From Amia ocellicauda (taxonomy: Eukaryota > Chordata > Actinopteri > Amiiformes > Amiidae), in the NCBI RefSeq assembly GCF_036373705.1, contig NC_089857.1:39070784-39134783 (forward strand): a DNA stretch of 64,000 bases. The letters are read 5' to 3'. This document shows, piece by piece, positions 40,347 to 49,374 of the stretch. The notes under the pieces are model-generated. The model was given only the letters and a program-made list of their open reading frames with translations, searched no databases and had not been told where the DNA came from. Each line of letters starts with the position of its first letter. Within the stretch, counting starts at the first letter, position 1. The translations under genes were made by a program, and so were the position numbers.

Positions 40347-40931
40347 AATTAACCAATCAATATATATATAAACAAATGTTAACATCGAATCAAATGAATA
40401 ATGCACTAAATAACGTCGTCGTATTTTTACAAATTATGAAAATACCATGTAAGGAGACAAAGATACTTACTATTTCGTAGTTTTTATGTGTAAATATAAG
40501 ATCTGTTTATGTTGAGGATTGTTTTGACTATATTAAGGCTGTGTTAGGCTGCAGGTGAAAATGTAAAGTTGTTTTTAATGAAACACAAGTGGCTGTCAAC
40601 TTTAGGTGTGCGTTCACATCCAGCTGCAGCGGAGTGATGTCCTATTGCCGCAGAGACACAGTAGACGCACTTGATTTAAGCATCAGCCATCAGACACGAC
40701 CTATTCCTATGCAAGGGCTGCTGTGCAGATTATATAGGGTTATATAGAATCATGTTCCTGATTGAAATACACTCAGGATTTACTCTGTCATGCTCATCTG
40801 TAGACCTCTGCAAAAGCCAAGCGAAGATGCACACGGACACTCAACACGGGTCCAATTCACGTGTAAGTCATATTATTGAGTTTATGATCTCGCATTAGAG
40901 GACCAATTCATGATAACAAACAGCAGCTTAC

Positions 40932-41210
40932 CCTGGTAATGGGTGCAGTCGCGGCGTTATATAAGAGCCTTTTCCCGTGTAGAGGAGGTTGAGGTGGATG
41001 AGAATTGAAAGTCAATGACTTCCCAAAGTGCAGCCAGCTCCGCTCCCACCTCTGCACCTCAGCGCTGCCAGCTGTTACTGACTCCCCACAGACCGGCCTG
41101 TGTCGGCGACTGACGTGTCTCCCCAGCCAATCAGAGACGCTCGCAGCCCCTGCATCCCACCACTTACAATCAGAGAACGACAGAGGGGCGGGGCTAACGG
41201 AGGCAGAATT
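40932..41210 (-). promoter_or_regulatory. marchf3: candidate marchf3 promoter and non-coding first exon
   Basis: The only CpG-rich patch upstream of the marchf3 coding exons. It holds a GC box (ggggcggggc, 41185-41194), an inverted CCAAT box (41127-41131) and a CRE-like TGACGT (41111-41116). On the minus strand a good donor, CCAGG|GTAAGC, lies at 40932, so a first exon of roughly 100-150 nt ending there is plausible. A TATATAA at about 40958-40964 is too close to the donor to drive that exon and may serve the other strand or nothing. Inference from composition and position only. Confidence 0.4.
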
Positions 41211-41352
41211 GTATCTGATGGGATTGTACCTCCAAGTGGCTGCAACAAGACTTTAATACTGGACAGGCACAGCCTACAATCGTTATTAGAGAGATTATTA
41301 TTGAATTACATAAAAAAAACTGTTATTAACACATATACTTACATCATTATTG

Positions 41353-41358
41353 TTTATT
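41353..41358 (-). promoter_or_regulatory. candidate c5orf63 polyadenylation signal
   Basis: Minus-strand AATAAA about 310 nt after the c5orf63 stop and about 150 nt before the candidate marchf3 promoter. Confidence 0.4.
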
Positions 41359-41665
41359 TTAATCATTCATTATCTTCCATATGGCCATATGTGGGTTGTT
41401 TTCATTCAAAATGTTGGCCAGTTGATTGCTTGAATTACAAAAAAATGAACTTGCAATGTCCCATCCCAACACACATTTTCTTCAGTGTTCCCTGCAAATA
41501 GTGTCCAAATAAACACTACCTCTAACAAAATCCCTTGTGGATCACACTTTCAACCTAGACTATAGCATTTAAAGATGCTTGATACTTGATACTTGATGAA
41601 TGACCAATGAAAATAAAATAAAATAAATAAATCTTTCAGTGTCTCAGTTCCCAAAGTCAGATCTG

Positions 41666-41833
41666 TCATCCTTGTTGTTCAAAACTTGCAAGCTTCTTCT
41701 CAAGGAGGCCGGTGTGAACTCTGTGCATCATTAGAAACTGTCCATTTAAATGGAAGACAGGGATGTCGTACTTGTATCTCTCACACCACACTTTGTTCTC
41801 TGGTAGTGTGATGTCTACTTCTTGCAACACAAA
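41666..41833 (-). CDS. c5orf63: c5orf63 coding exon 3
   Basis: Acceptor ctctttaag; 55 codons and TGA (41668-41666). Codes [13 protein letters not shown] through [19 protein letters not shown] to FEQQG: second half of the thioredoxin fold with the cis-Pro. Confidence 0.92.
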   Translation of the reverse strand, partial: FVLQEVDITLPENKVWCERYKYDIPVFHLNGQFLMMHRVHTGLLEKKLASFEQQG

Positions 41834-42998
41834 CTTAAAGAGAAAAATAAAGAAATATACATGTAATCACACCTTCTTGCAACTCTATTCACATCCTAAA
41901 GTGCAGAGAAGATGGAGGTTTACCAACCATTTACAAACAAAAATACATCAACATATTATAATGTGTGCCCCCTGTTAGGAAGCTCAAGCTTTGTTGCCAT
42001 TATTAAGCTTTACAATCTGAATATTTCATATTTAGGAATGTGTTACTATGTTTTTCCCTGATTTGAAATTGATACATGAAACTGATAAATACATTATTAT
42101 GGTTGTCTGATTTAAAATTGTAATGTATTTAAGTAAACAAAAACTACAGTTACTACATACTATATTGTATTAACCTTATTTTCTCATCAAACAATCCTCT
42201 TTGTTAGCAATCATAGTTGCACATATTAGAAGCATTCTGTCCCTCAGCTTCAGCAATGGATGGATTATCTCACAAATCAAATTAAGGCTGATAAATTATT
42301 CTCCTGTCAAGAGTCATGCTGTAATACTGAATCATGGATAAGGTCAGCAGAGCAGGGAAATCCATGCATCAAATTTCAAAACACGTTGTTCTTTTGTCTG
42401 ATTGAAATGATTAAAGCTTAGTTTGGCCATTCAAAACAACCAGTCTAGTAGCAGATTTGTTCATGGCTCTCTTGTCCCAATTCTGGTCTCAAAAGCACTC
42501 ATAAATTATAAATAATACCAGTAAAATGTATCTAGTGTTATAATTTCTATGGAAATGGATAATTAGGCATATTTTGGGATAAACCAATGGCTTATGTATA
42601 ATTTCCTTTCTTATATTAAGGGTTTTCACAAAGTTTGCAAGTATCTTAGGTTTTAAGGCATTGAGTGTTAGATCACTCCCATTATCAAAGCATACCAACT
42701 CTCAGTCTGACTATGTATCTTACGCAGCAAAAAACAATTTTGATCAACAAGCAAACTTGGCAATTACCATTCAGGCACATTCTTTGCTGTTATGTTTTTA
42801 TCTAGGTAGAGGATTTCCTCCTGTAGATGAAAAGCCCTTTTTAGCTCTAATACTTCTTAGACACAGTTCATAACCAAAAAGCTCAATCCTTATATCACAG
42901 AGGGAATTAAGAAGAAGATTAACATCAGTGCTGGTTTAACAGCTAGTAGCCAGATGTGAGCAATCAAATAATATTACACAGCACAAAATATTATGCTG

Positions 42999-43059
<61 letters not shown>

Positions 43060-44962
43060 TGTATGTCAAACATGATGGACTTCCTTTCAATCTTCATGAG
43101 AAAACTTTAATGATTGCAAAAGTTCAATGTATTGTCTTCAGACATTAAACAAGTTTAATAAGATAAGCAACGTCAGAACATGCACAGTTTATTTATTATA
43201 CATACAGTGAGGGACAAAAGTATTTGATCCCCTGCTGATTTTGTACGTTTGCCCACTGACAAAGAAATGATCAGTCAATAATTTTAATGGTAGGTGTATT
43301 TTAACAGTGAGAGACAGAATAACAACAAAAAAATCCAGAAAAACGCATTTCAAAAAAGTTATACATTGATTTGCATGTTAATGAGGGAAATAAGTATTTG
43401 ATCCCCTATCAATCAGCAAGATTTCTGACTCCCAGGTGTCTTTTATACAGGTAACGAGCTGAGATTAGGAGCACTCTCTTAAAGGGAGTGCTCCTAATCT
43501 CAGCTCGTTACCTGTATAAAAGACATCTGTCCACAGAAGCTATCAATCAATCAGATTCCAAACTCTCCACCATGGCCAAGACCAAAGAGCTGTCCAAGGA
43601 TGTCAGGGACAAGATTGTAGACCTACACAAGGCTGGAATGGGCTACAAGACCATCGCCAAGCAGCTTGGTGAGAAGGTGACAACAGCTGGTGCGATTATT
43701 CGCAAATGGAAGAAACACAAAATAACTGTCAGTCTCCCTCGGTCTGGGGCTCCATGCAAGATCTCACCTCGTGGAGTTTCAATGATCATGAGAACGGTGA
43801 GGAATCAGGGGACAGGACAACTGCACCGCATCAAAGGGACGATGGACAGGGCCATGTACCGTCAAATCTTGGGTGAGAACCTCCTTCCCTCAGCCAGGGC
43901 ATTGAAAATGGGTCGTGGATGGGTATTCCAGCATGACAATGACCCAAAACACACAGCCAAGGCAACAAAGGAGTGGCTCAAGAAGAAGCACATTAAGGTC
44001 CTGGAGTGGTCTAGCCAGTCTCCAGACCTTAATCCCATAGAAAATCTGTGGAGGGAGCTGAAGGTTCGAGTTGCCAAACGTCAGCCTCGAAACCTTAATG
44101 ACTTGGGAGAGGATCTGCAAAGAGGAGTGGGACAAAATCCCTCCTGAGATGAGTGCAAACCTGGTGGCCAACTACAGGAAACGTCTGACCTCTGTGATTG
44201 CCAACAAGGGTTTTGCCACCAAGTACTAAGTCGAAGGGGTCAAATACTTATTTCCCTCATTAACATGCAAATCAATGTATAACTTTTTTGAAATGCGTTT
44301 TTCTGGATTTTTTTGTTGTTATTCTGTCTCTCACTGTTAAAATACACCTACCATTAAAATTATAGACTGATCATTTCTTTGTCAGTGGGCAAACGTACAA
44401 AATCAGCAGGGGATCAAATACTTTTTTCCCTCACTGTACATTCTCTTTGCATGCATTGAAGTTGCATGTTAGTTACATACCCTGTCCTTAAATGGCTCAA
44501 GAACTTCTTTTGCTTCATCACAAAGAGGACAAGGATCCTGAAGAGGAGGACATATTCCATGTGAGCTTTAATTTAACACAAAGCTCATACACATTATTTG
44601 TCTTCAAACCTGGACATTTTGTTGTTGTTGAAACTGTTCTGAACACACAATGTATTAGGCAGGACAAATACAGATATTGTATTGGACACTCCAGTTTGAC
44701 TACATATACAGATATATATTTTACAGTTGTATTACTTATTAAGAACAGTGCTTTAAGGTAAACTAGCTATAATCTGGCTTGATTCTATGAAATCTGTAAT
44801 TTAAACCACATTACCAGTGAAAAGCATGCAACTAAAAGAAAAGGTTACCTTGGTGAACAGAGTTAAGATTGGCAATGGCTTAGGTGAGGTATAAGTCCTT
44901 TTGAGAAACAGAGCAGTGTAGGTTTTTATCTGTTGAAGTTTCCTTGGTTTAAGCCAATGCAT
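41666..44962 (-). CDS. c5orf63: glutaredoxin-like protein C5orf63 homologue, whole coding region (3 exons, 112 aa)
   Basis: Joining 44962-44849, 44537-44481 and 41833-41666 gives 339 nt (112 aa plus stop) with all junctions in phase 0 and GT-AG introns. The protein has an N-terminal basic segment ([15 protein letters not shown]) that could be a mitochondrial presequence, then a thioredoxin/glutaredoxin fold of the DUF836 type: first strand LTLFTK, CxxC motif DPCPLCDEA, helix KEVLEPF, cis-Pro turn [10 protein letters not shown], and a final helix. The human homologue has the same CPLC and [12 protein letters not shown] segments (from memory). CPLC could act in thiol-disulfide exchange; the substrate is unknown. 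Tandem with marchf3, as in human. Intron 2 carries a Tc1 element. Confidence 0.92.
42999..43058. repeat. (AT)n microsatellite
   Basis: About 60 bp of AT dinucleotides with one interruption (cat). Confidence 0.97.
43440..43527. repeat. near-perfect hairpin in the Tc1 leader
   Basis: Two arms of about 40 bp, cttttatacaggtaacgagc onward and its reverse complement ending gctcgttacctgtataaaag, separated by only a few bases (around ctcttaaaggg). Copy 1 has the left arm complete but only the last 17 or so bases of the right arm. Confidence 0.9.
43572..44147 (+). pseudogene. Tc1 transposase, internally deleted single ORF (DD34E)
   Basis: From [10 protein letters not shown] the frame is open for 191 codons: two HTH halves ([18 protein letters not shown]), the junction [10 protein letters not shown] that removes about 100 residues with the first catalytic Asp, then [16 protein letters not shown] (second Asp) and [11 protein letters not shown] (Glu). 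It ends at GVGQNPS stop because of a +1 shift after GEDLQ; the authentic C-terminus continues in another frame to a TAA near 44229. Without the first Asp it cannot catalyse transposition. The DNA-binding half is intact, so it could bind TIRs. Confidence 0.88.
44481..44537 (-). CDS. c5orf63: c5orf63 coding exon 2 (CxxC exon)
   Basis: Nineteen codons, phase 0 at both ends: [19 protein letters not shown]. Acceptor cctcttcag, donor GTATGT. Carries the redox CPLC motif. Confidence 0.93.
44849..44962 (-). CDS. c5orf63: c5orf63 coding exon 1
   Basis: Thirty-eight codons from MHWLKPRKL to LPILTLFTK; donor GTAACC. An acceptor (cttctttacag) at 44970 places the exon start at 44969, so ATG 44962-44960 is the first in the exon and the open frame further upstream is intronic. 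Confidence 0.85.
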
Positions 44963-45729
44963 AGTTGTTCTGTAAAGAAGCATGAATAACAACAGATCAA
45001 TTTACTGCAGGGAATGTATCAATGCTGCAATTTTTCTGTGTGTAGTTTTTAGTGTAGCCATTAAAAAAAAAGATCCTGAACTCTATTTCACAGTTGTCGT
45101 CTATTCCTCCCTGTGCTTTAGTTGTGAAAAACACTTCAAGCTGGGGCCTTGGGATGACCTAAAGAGGGACAAAAGGAGTAAAGGAGAGCGCTCAGTGGGA
45201 GGCCAATTTATAGAAGTTTCTCAAGATTCCTTAGAAGAAGAAAAATACTGATCACTTGGTTTTCATACAAACAAAAAGTTGTTTCTTTAAAATGATAAAC
45301 ATCAACACAATATCTAAAATACATAGTTAACAGCAATAACAGATAGTTAGTCATATGCAAGCAGAAGAATTTGAACTACATCAAACACTGTGAACATGTA
45401 GCCATCTGCCGACCCTATACATTCATTTACGTTACATTAGCAGTAAAATACAATACTTATTTTTTTTATTTTATTTTTTTTGCTGATAGGTGTCAGTCAC
45501 AGTTCACACTTATTAAAAAATGTTTAGGGCACAATACTTTCAGAAACTAAAGCTCAACCATTCCTGTAGTTTTAATCGATAATAAGGATAACACAAACAA
45601 CTATAAAATGAACACTGGATACCTCCGGATAAAGTAAGGCAGCGTATCGTTACTTGATTGGTCTGTTTGTTTTTCTTTTAAAGGTTACATAATAGTCCTC
45701 GGCATTATCATAATATCGGGATAATTGTG

Positions 45730-46300
45730 ACCACTCACAAGGTGGATATTTTCGGGTCTAAGACGTCATAAGTGTGGGACGTCTAAGGAAAACAAAAAGG
45801 AACAAATCCGACCCTACGTCAGCAGACCCGCAGCGGCACACATGCAGCTCTGAGCCGGTTTATCACACGACACTACTAGTGACCTTTTGCACTTCGGTCC
45901 TAACACTCAAAACAATCTGCTGCACTGGGTTTATCTCCGAGAAATTAGATCATGTTTAAAAATAAATGTAAATAGTATCATTGATTGCGTAGGCTGGCCA
46001 TGTCCCACGCAATAGTTAGCTTTCACTCATATTTTTAGACATTAACTTACGTACTCGGCAGTGGAGTTAGGGTATATATAGAGCTAGCGCTGTCTCTGTG
46101 CAAATGTATATGCATGAGCGCAAACGTTTAAAACAACGACAACGGTATAATGTGTCCACATACCCAATCCCTGTGCCTTTCCGCGGCCCCACAGACGACA
46201 GATGAGAACAAGGAAGCTCAGTCCACCGCATGCGATTGGTGCAGAAGGATTGCTCCTCCTGTTGGAGCAGGCTCTCTTAGCTGGCATCCTGTCAGTCAAA
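45730..46300 (-). promoter_or_regulatory. c5orf63: candidate c5orf63 promoter and 5' exon region
   Basis: CpG-containing patch upstream of c5orf63. Two GACGTC palindromes (45762-45767 and 45778-45783; CRE-like) lie 10 bp apart. Farther upstream an open stretch (46084-46299, minus, beginning MPAKRACSNRRS after a purine-rich leader) ends near a GTATGT donor at about 46165, so it may be a first exon. I cannot join it in frame to the coding exon, so I treat it as non-coding. Confidence 0.35.
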
Positions 46301-46790
46301 TCACTAAATACTAGAATAGTGGACGTGTATATGCTTTGTGCCTAGATGTTTTATTTAACATAATATATAGAAACCTAATAAAGTCATAAATTGGTATATA
46401 GCATTGGCATACATTTTTATTTTAGTCATTGATTTTACTGATTTACTGATTTACTGATTTTAAAAACAAGATGATCTGCTCTATTGATAACACCCCAACC
46501 ACTGCCAAATAACCTGTGAGTTGATTTATTTCAGTACAAATCGTTAACTTCGTTTTTAAAATGGCTTGTTCCTTGTTCTTCTCCTGCTTGGCCCCTTTAA
46601 TTGAGGAGAAATGAGAGATATTGCAGGGATCTGGAATGAAGTAGGCTGAAGTGAACTTAACAGATACTTGTGCTAGTAAGGCATCCCAAGAAGCAGACCT
46701 GTAATGAATTCCTCTTGAAGTTAGTAAGTATCTGAAACTCCACTGAGAGCTGACTCGCAGAACTTTAGTGAACGTGTCCAGCCTGGGACA
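46301..46790. other. intergenic, nothing recognised
   Basis: AT-rich, with a small tandem repeat (ttactgatttactgattt, about 46434-46460). The minus-strand open frame through here runs into the Tc1 remnant and has no domain. Confidence 0.5.
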
Positions 46791-47625
46791 TACAGACAGG
46801 TGACAAATTAAAGAAAAAACAACATAAAGTGTCTCAGTGAGGTGTTGGGCACCACGAGCTGCCAGAACAGCTTCAGTGCTCTTGGCACAGATTCTACGAG
46901 TCTCTGACTCTACTGGAGGGATGAACACCATTCTTCCAAAAGATATTCCCTCATTTGGTGTTTTGATGATGGTGGTGGAGAACTCTATCTAACACGTCAG
47001 TCCAAAATCTCCCATAGCTGTTCAATTGGGTTGAGAGCTGGTGACTGTGAAGGCCATAGCATATGATTCACATCATTTTCATACTCATCACACCATTCAG
47101 TGAGCCCTCATGCCCTGTGGATGGGGGCATTGTCATCCTGGAAGAGACCACTCCCACCAGGATAGAAATATGTCGCCATAGGATAAAGATGATCACTCAG
47201 AATAACTGTGTAATGATTTGCAGTGACCCTTCCCTCTAAGGGGACAAGTGAATCCAAACCATGCCATGAAAATGCCCCCCACAGCATAACAGAGCCTCTG
47301 GACCCCCTCACTGTAGGGTCCAGCAGTCAGGCTGGTGTCCCACACATGCACTCGCCCACTTGTCCAGAACACGAGCCAGTTGAGCGTCTGTGTGACTGAA
47401 GCTCCTGCCTTTCTTGCCCCAATAATGACCCCTCCTTCAAAGTCACTTAGATCCGTTCCTCTTGCCATTTTGATCTAAAATCGAGGTTAACTGGGCCTGC
47501 TCAGCATTTGTATACATGCCACAGAGCATGATATCATGCAGTACACCTGTTTGGAGGCATCTGCATTCGTTATGTTCCTGCACTCATTTATTCAGGTTTG
47601 TCCTTTAATTTGTCACCCGTCTGTA
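46791..47625 (-). mobile_element. Tc1-like element, fourth family, deleted and decayed
   Basis: The ends are inverted repeats, tacagacaggtgacaaatta on the left and its imperfect complement at 47603-47625. On the minus strand a transposase remnant starts at 47468 with MARGTDLSDFEGGVIIGARK (HTH). After TQT it runs straight into NWLVFWTSGRVHVW, so most of the HTH and the first catalytic region are deleted. The Gly/Trp box (VMLWGAFSWHG), the second Asp (FQDDNAPIHRA) and the Glu region (NPIEQLW) follow with frameshifts and stops. Confidence 0.87.
47108..47468 (-). pseudogene. Tc1-like transposase remnant
   Basis: Two overlapping open frames (47193-47468 and 47108-47311) that are parts of one broken transposase. 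The second catalytic Asp lies in LFQDDNAPIH; a stop follows after HRA. Non-functional. Confidence 0.85.
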
Positions 47626-48830
47626 GTATCCGGTACATTACACTACATTTTAACTATACAATAATACTAATATTACAGTAATATTTTTCCCCACACATTT
47701 GATATAAGGTATGAAACATTTGAATTCCTACCATCCTTCAAAATAGGCTACTCTATCAGATTCTAGGATATTGAGAAATATTATAGAGCAGACAAACAGA
47801 TAAAGAGTAATCCAAGATTGTATACCCAAACATTCAAATGTATTTTTCTTTATCTGAACAATTCCTGTCCTGCCATACGGTGGTTGAGGACATGAAAAAA
47901 AAGCCCCTCTAGTTATCTCGTCATCGATACCGCTATCTCAGAAAACAGAAGTGATGTCATTTTCATGAGACAGTGCTGAGACTGGGGCAGTGCTGTGTCA
48001 ACACATTGGGCTTTATTTTCATCAAGGCTAATGCAGACAGGAATTGTGTTATGCCTTTCAATAATTGAAGTGGTCCTGAAACTGTAGCGAGCTTCATTAC
48101 AGTTCATTATGTTGGTTAATGTATGGGCTTCCCACTGGACTGAAATGTGCGTAAAGCATTAAACTTGAAGTTTGCTTATTCTCTCCGTATGTCGCTTGTC
48201 TTTTCTAAGTGTATTCTGGTTTCCTCCCATTTCCACCCAGTCCAAAGACATGCGGTTCAGGTTAATTGTCACTCAAAAGTGCCCGCTGTCCGAGTGTGTC
48301 CGCGGTGCCAGTGCGGGTTCGTTTTCTCATTGGAAATAGGTACTCTCTGTCCTGGTCACAAAAGCAAAGTTTGTGGTTGAATAACAGCCATTTTCTATGC
48401 TTTTGAGGCATACGCAATTAGGAAATAACACTTACTACCCAGGAACAAATCATGTGTTACATAGTGGAATCAATGCTGCTTTTGGGTGAAGCTTTTACCA
48501 TTTAGAAGCCATACACACACTTAATGAGTGAGGAAGGCACATTTCTGCGGCTGTATTTGGTCCCAGTTGTGTGATTTACAACACATGCATTTATAGATAG
48601 TCAATAAGAACGAGATTTAAATACAGCGTTGCATTTCTGAGCTTTTTAGCACTTTCACAGCTCTCTGTGCAGGTGTTGCTCACACCTGTATAGACTTCAT
48701 CACACGACAAAGACACATTTAGACTTCAGCTGCCGTTGAGATTTCCGTTATTGTTGTCGTTGCTAGCGGTTGAACGCTACGTTGTTTCTAAGGCCGGGTG
48801 TGTATGAGGTCATACAGAAATAAAATACTA
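47626..48830. other. intergenic between the Tc1 remnant and the TIPIN-like gene
   Basis: No gene. At about 48205-48275 the phrase gtttcctcccatttccaccc followed by agtccaaagacatgcggtt resembles an ancient dispersed repeat common in vertebrates. Confidence 0.4.
48205..48335 (+). repeat. probable ancient dispersed-repeat fragment
   Basis: Contains cagtccaaagacatgc and ggttaattg in the order found in a well-known vertebrate interspersed repeat. Named family not determined. Confidence 0.4.
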
Positions 48831-48953
48831 CAGTAACCGCAAATAGAAGTTATCCGCACCAAACTGACGCACACGCGTAATGATGCCGGGCTGGGCTTAG
48901 CGGCGCGGACGCGGTTTAACGCACAGACGGGACCGGCGGCGCAGCAGAGACGG
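48831..48953 (+). promoter_or_regulatory. CpG-rich promoter and non-coding first exon of the TIPIN-like gene
   Basis: The most CpG-dense patch in the window (cggcgcggacgcggtttaac and neighbours). A donor GACGG|GTAGGA at 48953/48954 would splice to the acceptor at 49195, just before the coding start. Confidence 0.55.
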
Positions 48954-49195
48954 GTAGGACTGTGTCTTCATAGAGACAGAGCAACATGACCAAGCAGGGA
49001 TTCAATAATCAACCCAAACGAAACTTTGAAGTATATTTCCAATTAGATTGACCTTTTGAAGTAATTACTTTTGATGACTCCTGATGCACAGCAAAATAAC
49101 TCCTGTTCCAGGCGTGAAAAGCATAAGGCGATGCTATTATAAGTGTTAAGATGTGTATTTATTTATGAGTTATTCATTTTTGCATTGCTGCCTAG

Positions 49196-49374
49196 CGGCT
49201 CCTCCTCGGTGATGTCTGACCCGGGGGAACATTACCACATTTCTGTCCCACCGCACTTTCAAGACCTCGACGAAGAGACGTTGCCCCCGTTTCCTCCTCC
49301 TGCATCCCCGCCATCTCGTCCGTCTGCGGCCACCGGAGCCAGCAGCCCCTCCGTCACTTCAGAGGAAGATGAGG
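49196..49374 (+). CDS. TIPIN-like exon with start codon
   Basis: Acceptor ttgctgcctag at 49195. ATG at 49212 (MSDPGEHYH); an earlier frame-matched ATG at 49143 lies in the intron. Codes EETLPPFPPPASPP and a Ser-rich acidic stretch; donor GATGAGG|GTATGA, phase 1. Confidence 0.78.

Larger units (their letters stand above)
19931..40931 (-). other. marchf3: probable marchf3 intron 1 (about 21 kb)
   Basis: Runs from the exon 2 acceptor up to the candidate first exon near 40.93 kb. It contains (AT)n, a truncated Tc1-like element (27.2 kb), a LINE 3' fragment (28.9 kb), a Tc1 remnant (29.9 kb) and a G-rich tract (35.76 kb). Elsewhere, including 20.1-27.2, 30.8-35.7 and 35.8-40.9 kb, I find AT-rich DNA with only short random ORFs. 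Confidence 0.5.
43205..44436 (+). mobile_element. Tc1-like element, long-TIR DD34E family, copy 2 (defective)
   Basis: TA-flanked, 1232 bp, with the same roughly 210-bp IR/DR ends as the copy at 10.4 kb. The transposase frame is open from 43488 or 43572 to 44147 but lacks the first-Asp region and has the same C-terminal frameshift as copy 1. Unlike copy 1 it carries a large inverted repeat between the left TIR and the start codon (43440-43527). Confidence 0.94.
41834..44480 (-). other. c5orf63: c5orf63 intron 2
   Basis: AT-rich intron with a long (AT)n tract (42999-43058) and the second long-TIR Tc1 copy (43205-44436), which ends only about 45 nt from exon 2's donor. Confidence 0.8.

Noticed and set aside
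41100..41501. 133-aa open frame over the CpG patch
   Set aside because: Composition follows the GC-rich promoter and then AT-rich DNA; no coding character.
46443..46931. 162-aa open frame on the minus strand
   Set aside because: Starts within the decayed Tc1 element and shows no domain; chance extension.
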